Below, piece after piece: positions 39,481 to 52,300 of a DNA stretch of 64,000 bases (position 1 is the first letter of the stretch; the number at the start of each line of letters is the position of its first letter). The notes under the pieces were generated by a model that was given only the letters and a program-made list of their open reading frames with translations, was not told the origin of the DNA and did not search any database. Position numbers and translations under genes: made by a program. The DNA lies in contig NC_059480.1 in the NCBI RefSeq assembly GCF_018139145.2, positions 17,112,428 to 17,176,427 on the forward strand, given 5' to 3'. This stretch comes from Gymnogyps californianus (lineage: Eukaryota > Chordata > Aves > Accipitriformes > Cathartidae).

Positions 39481-42400
39481 GCCAGCAACAAACCAGCCCT
39501 GTGTGTATAATATTATACCGAGTACAATAGACTAATGTTCACTCCAGTGCATGTGTCCTTTTGACTAACCACTTCTATCTGACAACCTTTTTTTGGCAAC
39601 AGAACACATTGTACTTTTTGGATAATTGACTGTGGAATATAATGTTGTTTATTCAAAAGCGGGTCACACAGAACTGAGCTTCCAGTTGTCTTTATCCTTT
39701 TACCTTTCCTATCTTCATGCTTTAAATTTATGCTGAATTTCTTCTAATTACACATATGGTTTTAATTGCTGTGCTGTATTTATTCACCAGAAGGTGACCT
39801 GATGGTGAAAGAGTAAAGAAAGGTGGGTGGGAAGCTGAATTCAGATTTGAAAACTATATTTGGACATATTTATTGGTGAGCAATCTCAGAAAGAAACAAA
39901 CACAAGCACATGCATTTCCAACACCCTCTGTTATCTACAGGGCCACGTTTGCCTGCAATACAACTGCGTTGTTTCTTTGTACTTAAAATCTACTAGAAAG
40001 ACTCATCCACCACTTGCTCAGTGATCTGGAAATTCAACAGCAGCAAAAGCCCCAATTTTAAGCTTAAGCCTTGGGGGACAAGCACCCTCAGGAAAAATGA
40101 TGTGGAAACACGCAGAAGTCGTGAAAAATCTAGATTATGGGAAATGCAGTTAAGGAAATGGGTTCAGGAGAAAGTTTTAACTGTAGTATTCAAACGAGGC
40201 CGTGCAAGAATTGATGTGTTTCTAAAGCATGTTCTTGGGATACAGCCTGGGGGAAGAGAGGTCACAAATAAGTGTTGCTTAAATGGAGGGAGAAAGGACT
40301 TTGATGTGGCAAAGGAAACAGAAGAGCCTTCTTCTAACACAAGCTGGAGAAGGAGGTGCAGGGGACCTCTCTGATGCTCATCATCAGACCAGGGGAACGC
40401 GATAGTCACCTGGGACTTTAAGTCAGCAAGATACTCATGAAACTGAGTTTTACAAGAGTACAAATGTTGCAGGGCACTTCTTCACGGAGATTTCTTCTGT
40501 TGTCCGACTTAGACTGAAAAATAAAACCCACCAGGCTTCCTGGTGACAGCCTAGAAGGAATCCATCAGTGGCATATAAATAGCAGGAGCTTCCTTGGCCA
40601 CTTATGCCATTTTTTTCCCTGAAAAAGCCATGAGTTTTCACTTCAAGCTCTCTCGCAGCAACAACAGAAAAGAAGGTGATTCATTTAATGAGCGACCAGC
40701 TCTCACAAAGCTGGAGGAAACCCCTGAAAAAAATATCCTTCAGGTGTTGGTAAAATAGAGTCTAACTACACAATAACGGGACGAAAATTCTTATAGCTAA
40801 TCTGCTGTATTATAGCTCAGGTGTGGTTCCATTTTACTGATGACTAAAGTAATCCTAATACGTCAGTTTAAGTTACTGCCAATTCATTTGAGGAAATTCT
40901 GTTTGTTTGTTTAGAAAAAGATTTAATTGGGGGGGATGAGTGATACTGACAGTAATAATAATTCATCTGTCTGTGCTGGTGCTAAACCACACCGTGGAAA
41001 ATCCTTGCTAATGCTAGATTGATCAGCTAACACACAGCAGCTCTGCTCTTCTAATTTGTTTTATGTAGCTGACTTTAGACAGCACATTTCAATCTGTACT
41101 ATTTTGAGGATCCATATAAAACTAAGTCACTGCCCTATTAGTGTGGATAAAGAGGCATATGAATACTACTCTGCTACAAGCAAGACACAGTTCATCTGAT
41201 ATCTTTTCAAGCAGAGAGAATACACTGCGTATGGAACAAAGAAGAAAATATGATTGGAAAGTTTAGAGCCCTTAAATTAATTCCCTAGACAAAAAGTTGA
41301 AGCACCGGATTCATAATATCATGTTATGTAACTTTCTCTGGAGCCAGGCAGCTACTAAGTGAAATAGTACAAGTTATAAAAACAAAATATCGTTGTGAAA
41401 ACAAATTTACAGCTTTATAATTCACTATTATTTTCATTTAAGAACAAAACTGTCAGTATAATTGCAGATTCTGTTTGCCTTGCAGGAGTTCTTTCAGCTG
41501 TGATAGGAAACCGCTTCTTCTTTTTTTTAACTTTTTTTTTCCAAAGGCTGCTATTTAATTTACTATATTGTGTTCCTTTATTCAGAGGTAAATCTTAACA
41601 GGAAGCCCATTATGTGGGGGCCTAAGTTAGTTTAGTACCAGAACATTTACAATCAGTAAATGTAACCATATATTACCAACTAGTTCTTACCATTACTCTT
41701 GGAGGAAAAAATATTATATCAGCAGCCATTATAGACTACTTTCTACTCTTTATAACCGAATATCTTATTTTAGGTGGGATCCTACATGGCTTGCACTTCT
41801 CACTATGCACCATGATCATTTCCTAACTTGCCTGCTCATAGAGGCACTAGGCTCAAGAGTCTAGTTGTGGACAACTATGCCTATCAATGGAGAAAAGAAT
41901 CATCTTCTAAATTGTGCACAGCTCCCTACACAAAGTGGTGCTTTAGTAATGAATCATTACTATAATATGTGCACACGTGCTATTAAGAACTGGATTAAGA
42001 CCACAAATACGCTTCACAGAGGTCAGTGGGAAAATCACCCAAACATAGGACGATCCACTCCAAAGGACATGACCAAAATAACACATCACCCAAAGCATCA
42101 CTATGACGTGAGCAGTTCCTTGTCTTAACACTGGCTTTACCATTGGGTCATAAGCCCAAAGAGTTTCACACCAACAGGGCAGCCAGAGCCCTTCTCACCT
42201 CAAACAGAAGAGCCATCCAATGACACCAACATGCTCCATGTCTCCTCGTTCTCCCCAGCTCTCCTAATCAATTGGTGCCTAAGCCTAGGCAAGTTTCCCT
42301 ACCCATTCATGTCCTAGCTTCACTGCAATAAACTTGACAATGACACAGAGGTTATTTGATAGAACAGCTTCACCACAAAGCCTTGGCTTTGGAAGAATTA

Positions 42401-45400
42401 CCACGTGGTTGGACTTGAGTGTATTTTAAGATGGAAGGAAACAGCTCCTGCAGTAATCGGCAGCACCATCACACACAACAGCCAGAGTATGCCTGCAAAT
42501 TAAGTGGCCCTCACTTTTATGGGTGCTGCTTTTTGAACTGAAAGCTGTGAACCGGTAGCAAGGCCAATCATCCTTGCCTCATCGTGCTACAGACCAGGCT
42601 GCCCATTAGAGACCTGAGCTCAGCTGGCCCCAGGGTTCAGGCAAGCACCGTTGCTTGAAAACCAGACAGCCTCTCCATCAGATGTTCCTTTCCACCTATA
42701 GGTAAACATACTCTCACTACATTTTATGGCCTCAGATACAAAATCCTTATCTGTTAGACTGTAACATGATCTGGCAGTATCTGTCAAGGTAGACGCTTGG
42801 TTATTAAGAGTTAAACAGCACAGAAACAGAGCCCTTAATTAACTTCAAGGTTGCCCCATGCCTTATCATGTATGGAGGCATTGTCCTCAGCTTATTTTAA
42901 GAAGGAACAAGAAAGAACATCCAGGTATTATGCCAAAAGCCTCTTTCTCAATTATTCCTCTTATATTACTAACCCATTGTGGCTCACTAAAGGCTACAGC
43001 TGCAAAAGCTGCATCCTGAAGCTGTAAATTAAAGTTGGTTTCTCAGTATATGCTGACCTGACTTACTCCTGTAACCGCAGGCTCGCTGTTATCTTTAACT
43101 TCAAGGTAATTGTTTGGCAACTCATTGTTTCTCTATTTCAGGGAAGCAACTCAAATATATGATTCCTAAGAGGCAAATCTGATTAATTGCTCTGTCATCA
43201 GCTGGTTCCTGCTAGTATATGGAATGCTTAAATAATAAAAATACAATACAACGAACAAACAGTAATGTTCTGAAACGAAAATGTTAAACACATTTCAAGC
43301 CAAGAATTGGGCTCTTTCAAAAGCTTAGGGTATAAACCAGACTGTGTCAGACTCCTGCAGTCAGGATAAGCATGCCATTCTGAAAACACCGCTTTGCACC
43401 TCTTGCCAGCACCTTTTCACCTGAAAATCCTGAAGAACTCCACAAAGATTTTGATGCAGAAATTTATAATACCTTGAAGAGGAAAACATCATTCTCAATG
43501 CCACACAGTACCACCAAGTCCTAACTCTGAGCTTCTCATCTCATTGTTAGACACCACTGCCTTCTTCCCCTCCTCCTTGTTTTAACAGAAGCAACAGCAT
43601 TTAATTTAATCCACCCAGAAGCAATCACAGAGTCAGCAGCTGATATACAGCTAGTGCTGGTTAGAACTCGGAATCACCGTTTTATGAAGAATGTCAACAT
43701 TTTGACATTTGTTGCTATTCTCAGGGTAGAAAGGAACTGCATATTCATCTGGAAATTTTGAAATGTCACATTGAAATCACAAATTCAACTCTGAGTTTCA
43801 GAATTTCACCTTTTATTTCATTTTACATTAGCTTTCTGTCTTTTTTAATTCATTAAATGCCAAAGTAGAATATTTTAAATAAGCCTTTTTCATTTTACTT
43901 GGTTTTGCTATATTTTAGCATTTTAAAACTATAGGAAGCCACTGTCTCACACTGACAGAAAACCAACTTCAACCATCATTTTACACCGTCTCTGAATCCC
44001 ATCCAGTGGAAATTTTCGATATGTGACTTTTGGGAAGAGGACACTTGGGTGGAGATGTGAGATTTCGGGGGAGAAGACACTCAGGAGGAGGCAGGCCGTG
44101 TACAGCAAGCTGCCTGCCTTTCTCCACAAGCAAAAAGCAACACTAAGAAAGAATATATCCCTGTGACAGCAGGAGGGAATCTGGCAGATTGCATTTATTC
44201 ATCTGCAGAGAACAAAAAATTCCTAGTCGCTAGATTAACAGCAAAGAGCAAGAGCATTAGTCTCAGTTCAAACGCAAGTGCCGGAGGTATCTACTTTATG
44301 TGAATGATGGCAGACTGTAAAAATTATTAAACCAGTACAAGAGAAGTGCATCAGTCATAGCAAAGGACACTGGTGAGCAGATGTTTCTGAGGCAAAGATG
44401 AAACTTCCAAGTGAATGTCTCCATCACAGGTATTAAATCAGTGGAAAAACTGACAAAAGCTGTGTAAAATGAGAAAACAGCGAGCCATCACAGTCCCCTT
44501 TTGGGCACTGCAAGTTTCATGAGACTGCGCTGATGCTGGTTGCAGCAGGCAGCAAAGAAACACAACCTCCAGCAGTGCGGAAACGATGCGGTGGTTGAGG
44601 TCTGCTAATCACGAGCGGCCACCACCACCTAAACCATGCCAAAAGCATAAGCTGCCTTGTTAACTTTACCTCCTGATTTCCAGCTGTCTCCCCACTTAAT
44701 TTCCACAGCGCTCACCTAGAACCGTGCACAACACTGAAGGGCTGTCTGAAGAGAAGGTCATGTTCCATATGCACCGATGCCTGTATATATGTAATTGGGG
44801 ACAACAGGACTCGTGGCTGGTGTGGGCTAACCAGGTTAGGGAACTCGTACACTTGTGCCATGTTAGAACAGACACAGCTACCAAAGGGACACTGCTTCCT
44901 TACTCCTTCCAGCAAATCCACAGCATAGGAGCATGGATTTGGATGCTGTACTAAATCAGAGCTACAAGACACTTCTGTCCTCCCCAAATTGGCAGATCAC
45001 TCTCACGAGATCAATGTTTTTATTAAGATTTCCACCATTCTGGACCAAAACCACAAGTTGTCTCAAGTGATTTCAGTGGCACCCAGTCTGGATGCTGAAA
45101 ATGTGCAGGTCCCTTTACGAATGAATGTGGTTCCCCAGGCCTATGAGTAGATGCAGAAAGAGGAAGGAGAATACAAGGGATCCGAGATCTAGGAAGAACA
45201 GAGCTGCCAGGTGTCCACAGTGGCCACCCCTTGAATACACCAGGAGCCACATGAGGTCCCTGAAAGGTCCACAAAGCCATCTGGGAGATACACAATAGTG
45301 TCTCAAAAACACTCAAACATGACCAAAACCAGTGAAAGGACCTAGACCTATTTGGAGATATGAGAGCTTGACAAGGGTATTTGGTGTCTTAACCAGTCCA

Positions 45401-47055
45401 GCACAGAAACATTTGATGATAGCTGAGCTAGTCAGTAGTGGGAGTTTTGTCAACTCTGTTTTGGCCACAGGGCAAACTTGCAGGAATTCTCCATGTCAGA
45501 AACTGGCTTTGCCATTTTTGTTTTCTACTGTGGACATCCTGGTGCCAGAGATCAGCATACCTAATGAGTCACCCTGGTCTTGTGCTCTCTGGCCTTTGGG
45601 AGGGGAGAAGTTAAGAGAGAGAGGCTTCAGATTTTAACTCAGTCTGAGCAGGCACAGCACCGCTAGCAAAAAGCACGAGAGTAGCCGGTTGTGTCACATG
45701 TGTCTGTGATGGCCTCATGACAACTCCACTGCTGCTCCTACAGAAATCCCCACCACCTACCACCCAGAGGAGAAACCTCCTGAGGTTTTTGGCCAGGAAT
45801 GCCCTTGAAGCACATGGAGGTTTAAATGAGGACATGCACTCCACTATTTCATTTCCTAACTAGGACTTGGGCATTAATGCCAGATGGGGTGCTACAAAAG
45901 ACTAAAAGGCACAGAGGTTTCACATGCATGACTCTCACTTCTATAACTGGCCCAAGGACAGAAGGCAATGCAGCGTTGTGTGTGAGTAAAACTCATTGTT
46001 CTCAAGCGGGCTTTAAAAACCAGTACAGATTATTTGCTGTTCCCATACCGATCCAGATTTATTTTGGATCAGCAGCGACTTCAGGTACGCAGCAAAAAAC
46101 ACAGAGCCACAGTACCATGAACCTCTTCCTAGCCAGAATGCAAAATACAAACATCCTTTTTTTTTTTTACTCTTTAAAAACCCTAAACAAATTTAATGAA
46201 AAATTTTACCTCTCACAGTGATGGATCATGGTATATATTAGAATTAAGGACCATGAACTTCTAATCTGAGATGGATTTGTTAAAACATCCTTAATATTTT
46301 GCACACAAAGTGTGTTCAAAATTAAGAATGCACTTTTTTGAATCGATTTAGAAATTGTTTTATATTTTAAGATCATTCCCTTGCAAGAGGAAAAATTCCT
46401 AAAGGTCTTCTTGCATTTTATGTGACATGTATTAATGCCTGCTGCTTACCCTGGCTTCTCAAATCAACTTCCTTAACTGAAAGGCCTCCAACTAACTTTG
46501 AAAAGGCAAAACACAACAAAATGCAGAAGCCAGAAGCCAGTTGTGCATAGGAAATTAAAATTCACATTGTAGCCAACAAGTCAAATTACAGTGACAATTC
46601 CCCCTATCAGATATCTGGCTCTAACATAGCCTTCCTTCTTTTCCCTTTAAATAAAATCATTCCAAAAGTTGATTTTATGAATGAGTTAGTTTGCAAAGGA
46701 AGAGAACAGCATGCGGTAGAACTGGACAACACTGCTTCATTGGCAAAGCATACAGTGTTTTACTACTGAGCGTTTCCTGTTAGACTGTAAGATCACCTTC
46801 AATTCTTCACCAATTAAACTATGTATGTTACAAAGCAGCAATCAAGTAGAGTTTACTACCAATATGTTACAGAAGAGTTGTAAGTTCAAAAGTGAAATAG
46901 GTAATAACACAGATATTTAGCAGGCTGGAAGGGAATGAAAGTTCTGGAGGGATTTATCACCAAACAGATAATAGTCTGTTTTGCAGAAGAACTGGAATTA
47001 TTTTTATAGAGATATATATGAAGTATTTCTGCATGTGTATTTGCAAATGCCACGT

Positions 47056-47099
47056 GCACACACACAAACATATATATATAAATATATATATGCATACAT
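47056..47099. repeat. (CA)n/(TA)n compound microsatellite
   Basis: CACACACACA runs into alternating TATATATATA with one interrupting A. Confidence 0.9.
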
Positions 47100-47299
47100 G
47101 AAACCCCAAACTTGAGCTAAATTAAATTGTCCCTCCAGCTTTGTAATGCAAATGAGACTAACAGGCTTGTGCTGTTTGTGGTTCGAGATGATTTGCGTTT
47201 CCATAGAGATGCTGACTGAACTAAAGTTTTAAAATTTTTTATATATATAAGCCTACTTGTATCTATAAAAATCTAAATATGGATCTGCTGTACCTCAGC

Positions 47300-47350
47300 A
47301 TTTCCTCAGTGACTCCACTGGAACCACAACAATTTACACCAGTTAAGGCT
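47300..47350. repeat. Scrap of an old amniote dispersed repeat
   Basis: CAGTGACTCCACTGGAA and ACAATTTACACCAGTTAAGG resemble a dispersed amniote sequence I recall as 'gtaactccactgaagtcaatgg...tttacaccagtgtaa'. The family name is not known to me. Confidence 0.4.
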
Positions 47351-48635
47351 ATGTGCAAATTCTGTGTCTTTCACTACTTTCCAATCTAAGCTCTACACCA
47401 AGTACCTGCAGAGCCAAGAGTTTATTACTTCTCTCGCCACTCCCAGCTTCTTGGTAAGGAAGGGAAAGAAAAGAGAAAAAGCAGTTTCTTAGCTGCTAGT
47501 AGATAATATTTCAAGGACTTTTGTAATTTATTGCCCTCTCTAAACTGCCTGGAGAAACATCTTTGCCTTCAAAAGTTCCCACTGTCAGGAAATCTGGAAT
47601 TCAGGGAAAACAGTCTGTATGCTGCTAGTAAAGGAAATGCCAGAAGGACAGACTTTCTGTTATGTGTCAGAAGCTTTTTCCCTTTCCCTGTGAGCACCCA
47701 CAAGCTGAAGAGCAGGGACGTGCTGAGACAAGCCAGGGTGGGCCTACACAGCGATGGCTTCACTGCCTCCTGCCTGGGCTTGGCCGTCCTCACCCTTCGG
47801 TGGAGCCTAAGCTCATCATACACTACGAGGACCCCACAAAGCTGAAGTGCCTGTGTCCCCCCAGAGCCACATTAGAAACGGCCAGCTGAAGCGACAGAAG
47901 CCAGCCAGGGTCAAAGTTTGGGCAGAGAAACCAGGCAGACCAGTTTAACTTTCGATTTCAAATTGGCTTCACTTTATGAGGTCCGGGCACCGGCTCAAGT
48001 GGATGGAGGCCACCCGGCGTACCATCACCTGAAAGGAAAATCAGAGCTGAGCTCTGTGGGAACTCATTTCCATGTGGTTTCAGCGATAAGTGATTTTTGA
48101 ACAGCGACACACCAGAGGTCAACCTCTGCAATCACTCTGAACCACAATCAAAACCAGCTTCTTGTGTACCTCCTATCTGCCTGAGATGAGGAAGGATTTA
48201 TCCGGTGAATCAGAGATGTCCACAAGCACACGGAGCAGAAGCTCACACCCAACTTCTCATCTGATTTTGGGAGGGCCCAGAAGGGAAGACCCAAGTGCAG
48301 CAATGCTGTATGGAGGTACGGCCAGCGAGCTCCTCGGCTAATGGCATGTCAGAGAGACGAAACCTCCCTCCTGCCCGCAGGGTGACACCATGCCTCCGCA
48401 CATGACACCGTCTCACCCTTCGAGGCTGACAGCGTCTCTAAGCCCCAAAAAAGCCTCTTTTCAAAGCAGATGAGAGTTCCCTATTTCCAGCTTTTAAGAA
48501 GCCACATGGAGGGAGACCTGCCCCGAGCTCCCACAGGCACCATTTAACCCCCCACGCCGCCTTTCAGGGAGGGTCCCAGGGCACGTTCAGCCATGTGGCT
48601 CTCCGCTCCCCCAGGGAGGCCGGTGAGCGCCCATG

Positions 48636-48643
48636 TCTCCTAC
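48636..48643 (-). other. 5' splice site after the 675-base LPP exon
   Basis: The exon ends CAGCAAAAG and the intron begins GTAGGAGA. The next in-frame residues (VGDMGAHRP) are not LPP-like, which agrees with a border here. Phase 0 matches the next exon. Confidence 0.85.
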
Positions 48644-49318
48644 CTTTTGCTGAAGTGCGGGCGGCTGTGGGGCCAGCACCGGGTCGGTGATGTAGGTCTT
48701 CTTTGTGCTGGGTGGCTGGTAGAGCCCAGGAGGAGCCTGGCCCACGGTGTTACTAGCGGGATACGCTGGCTCGGCCTTCCAGGAGCTCTGTGGCACGTAG
48801 GGCGCTTCGGAGCCATTCCTCCCCCCGTACCCCCCATAGTAGGGGTCCTGGTAGCGGCCCTGCGGAGGTGCATAGCTGTAGGTGGGCTCTGAGGGCCGAG
48901 CAGGCGGCGGGGTGTAGCCGTAGTCGGGCCCGTGGGGCTGCGGAGGGCCATACTGCGGGGCGCCAGGCGGGCGGGCCGGCGGGGGAGCGTAGGGCTGGCC
49001 GGGCCCGAGGCTGCCATAGTGTGCGGGCTGCGGGCCGGGCGGCTGGTAGTGTGGGCTGGGCTGCGCCGTCCTCACCTGGATGTTGAAGGCTGGGCGGCTG
49101 GGGGTGGAGGCCGTGGCGTAGGAGGCCGGCACCGGCTGCGGCTTCAGGGTGCCGACGGGAGTGACTGGGATAGGCGCCGGCTGCCCTGGGCCCTTGGTGG
49201 TGGACTTCTTGGTGGCGGTGAGAGGAGGCTGGTTGGGGATGATCATCCGCTTGTGGCCAGTGACAGGGGTGGACACGGATGGGGTGGTGGCGGCAGAGCT
49301 GCTCGAGGTCCCGGAGCC
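48644..49318 (-). CDS. LPP: LPP internal exon, proline-rich linker (225 codons)
   Basis: LPP is a zyxin-family scaffold of focal adhesions and cell contacts that binds actin regulators and shuttles to the nucleus. This exon reads in one open frame of 225 codons. Recognisable LPP blocks are VSTPVTGHKRM (residues 15-25), IPNQPPLTATKKST (27-40), GTLKPQPVPASY (56-67), AQPSPHY (85-91), QGRY and GGRN in the second half, and KKTYITDPV (206-214) near the end. The exon starts after a CTCCTTAG acceptor and ends AAAAG before a GTAGGA donor, with phase 0 at both ends. The stretch after residue 91 is unusually rich in Pro, Gly and Tyr (YAPPPARPP, YTPPPARPS) and very GC-rich, and differs clearly from the mammalian protein as I recall it. 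Ena/VASP-binding and nuclear-export motifs should lie in upstream exons, outside this window. The long open frame on the opposite strand here is a by-product of GC richness. Confidence 0.96.
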
Positions 49319-49365
49319 CTAAGGAGCAAGGAGAGAGAGCCGCAGCGTCAGCAGGAGGGGCCGCT
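49319..49365 (-). other. 3' splice site of the 675-base LPP exon
   Basis: On the minus strand the intron ends in a pyrimidine-rich CTCTCTCTCCTTGCTCCTTAG. A CTGAC branch-point candidate has its A at about 49348, 30 bases from the exon, which is a normal distance. This fixes the exon start at 49318 in frame with the LPP blocks. Confidence 0.8.
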
Positions 49366-52300
49366 CAGGCGTCAGGTCGAGCAGCGAGGGGTTAAGTGGA
49401 AATGGGGTTTTACAGTAACATCTGTGCAGCAACTCAAACTGCTTAGGAAAGCAGGAATGTACCTGAGACCACGTTATAAAATGGTAATAGCAACCTTTCC
49501 CTGCTCTGACAGAACAGGGACGGCACCGCGGCAGCTGAGCAGAACTGCCGTGCACAGTGTTTCGTCTCTCCTTGGGGTTTTCTCCTCTGCCTCCAAACAA
49601 ACAAACTAAAAAGCAATAAATGCAAGAAAAAGGGAGACTTGCTGGAGAATAATTAGGGGAAAACCCATGCATTCCTCCGAAAATGAGAGTGTTTTGAAAA
49701 AGAGAGAAAATGAGATTACAGTCTCTAAGGAGACATGAAATTCCTTGGGTCCCTAGAGCACTTGTGGGGTACTGCCCCCGATATGGGAGCTCCTTCAACA
49801 ACGCAGGAGGCAGCAGAATGAGATGGCCTAAAAGCAGCTCCCAAGATCAAAGCAAAATACGGAGGTGTCCCTGTCCCTGGTTCTGCTCCTAAGCACTGCT
49901 GGTTGAAAGCCTGGAGTTACCCCAGAGAAGGCAAATGTTACACATGCCTCATTAAAGGGCAGAAAGCGGGCCAGGATTCCAGAGAGCTTCAGAAGTCAGC
50001 TCCCACCATGGCAGCCACGTAACCCTGCAACGGCGCTCTGGGCACAGCAGCGCTCGGGCAGCCAGGGAAGAGGTTCACAGCAAGTGCTGCCGCTTCCTGC
50101 GATTTGGCCACCAAATGAAGATTTAGTGCAGTGACACTTTCCTAATAGGCATCGTACATCCTTCTGTCCAATGTACTTGTTTGTCTGGCTTACTTCTTAT
50201 TTAAATCCCACATCCAAAAACACTGGTGTGAAAGGACTTCTTTGTTAAAGAGCTAACAATGTAAAACAGTTTCTGAAGAACACTGAAGATCACCCTTAAG
50301 TCTTTTCACTAAATCAAAAAAGAGCAAACTTGAATTTCTGGAGTTTAGGATTAGGTAAAATTTCTTGCCTCTCTATTTTCCTTTATGCTGAAAGAGTACC
50401 TGAATTTCATGCCTTCCTATACAGAGATGCATTAAAGTGAAGACATGCAGTTTGACAGTATTTCTTTGCTGTTGCACTTAACACCATAGTTATGTGAGGT
50501 TATATGTCATCCAGACTTCCTGCACCGGGCTTGATCTCACCTGTGATCCGCTTGATAACCTACAAGTTCACAGCAGCCCAAAGTCACACCAGCTCAGCCC
50601 TCACCGATGGTTGTGTTCACGCTAAGGCACATTCCATCTTTCCCTAAATGACCAATCTTGTGTTTGTCCCCAGGTGTTCCTGCTTTATGCAGGCACCCTC
50701 ACCTCTACCTACTCATCATCCTCTTGCTGGGACTGCTGGACCGGGGAGAGAGCGGTGCGGGCTCATCAGGACACCCCACGCACAAGCTCTACCCAGGCCA
50801 GAGAAATCCTCTGCCTGGTCAGCAGGTGGCGGCAATAAATTGCTGCCAAACCAACCCAGGCCAGTGGCTGGAGAGGAACTTCAACCACCCATTTCTCTGG
50901 GCCTCCAAGGGTACCAAACTCACCTTCCATAGAAGGTAGGAGAAAGGCAGACACCACCCCCCCCCCCCCCCAACATTTGGCAACCACATATGAAGAAAAG
51001 GAAGATAAGAGCAAACCACTCAACTTCTAGTCCACAGCCCACAAGGAAGTCTACCAAAGGAATAAGGAAGCTCTACTGCTCAACCGGTAGCTCTTCCCTG
51101 GTGACGTGCAAATACATTTTTGCTGATGCATTGGTAAAGACCTTACTCCTAGAATCACACCTTCAGGACAAATCTCCCATGAGAGTAAACCTCCCATGAG
51201 GAATCACTATAAATGAGCAAAAAATCAGGCAAATAAGAGCATCAATCTGTTTTGAGAGATGTAAAAGGTGTGTATGCAGAGGTGGGGAATAATAAGGCAG
51301 CAAACTTCTGCTGGAGAAAAAACATCTCAATGTATTCAAACCATGACCTTGCCAACAGATCCATGACAAGGCAGTACATAGACAGACTGAAGAGAGATTG
51401 AAACTGAGAGCAAGGAAGAGCTGAAGCATGTCTCAGTTGAACTGCAAGGGCAGAGACAGGTTAAGGGTCTGTAGCCCTCCATTAATACTGCCTGATTCTT
51501 CTATTTCTGAAACAGCTGACGAGAAGCAAGCACTCCTCCATCCCTGCATCAGAGTACAACTGCACCAGCACTCATTGCTAGCAAAAAAAATTTGTTTTCT
51601 GTCGGAATTGCTCTCCCATGTCAGCTTGGCATTTATGCCCGGGAGTGCTAGAAACTTTCCCATTTCCTCACCTATTTCATTCTTGTAAATGACAGTAGTT
51701 TGTCCACTTACCGTAATGGGATGAAAGGTCCACAATGCGGCACTGTGTAATTACCACCAGAAAAGCATTTTTCTTTTCCATGTCAAGAGGGAGAAGGTAG
51801 ATAATGTTTTAAAGACAATGGCCTATCAGGGGGAGCGGGAAAGCCCAAACCAAAACAACATAAATGATCCCTATTCATCACATCTTATGTTTCTGAATGC
51901 AGACTCTGGAAGCAGGTGATGACAGACTGCTAGTAAAGCTCTTGCAATGGAAGTCTATTCCATCCCAAGAACCGGGGGACTTTAATCTTACATATAAACA
52001 TCCACATATCACTTCACTTAATGTGTTGACGCCAGTCTCCTGCCTGGACTGGAATACACCTTAAGAATGAATAATAACCCCTTTCTCCAAAAAACCCCTC
52101 ACTGACTATTGACTGGCACTCTGAAAGGCTCTGAGCATCTCCCATGTTTGACACTACAAAGAGGATGAGCCGAGAGTCTCCCCTCTTGCACCAGAGTCCA
52201 GTGAAGGAAGGTGGCAAGTTGGGGGTGCCCAGGCCAGAGACCAAGCTTTGCCATCAACTTCACAGCGAAGGCTCGAGCTAACAAGTACTGGCTGCATTGT

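Larger units (their letters stand above)
39481..48635 (-). other. LPP large intron, part 5: non-coding 5' portion
   Basis: This is AT-rich intron up to about 47.5 kb, becoming more GC-rich towards the exon. It includes a CA/TA tract (47056-47099) and a scrap of old amniote repeat (47300-47350). No exon or RNA gene is supported. Confidence 0.8.

Noticed and set aside
48593..48892. Plus-strand frame over the 3' half of the LPP exon
   Set aside because: Shadow of the LPP coding strand.
48932..49609. 225-codon plus-strand open frame opposite the LPP exon
   Set aside because: It is antisense to a GC-rich coding exon, where stop codons are rare on every strand. The product is Gly/Arg-rich with no domain and it crosses the exon border.
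49319..49801. 160-codon minus-strand open frame directly before the LPP exon
   Set aside because: It ends at the TAG of the splice acceptor, has no LPP sequence and contains the pyrimidine tract and branch site, so it is intron.
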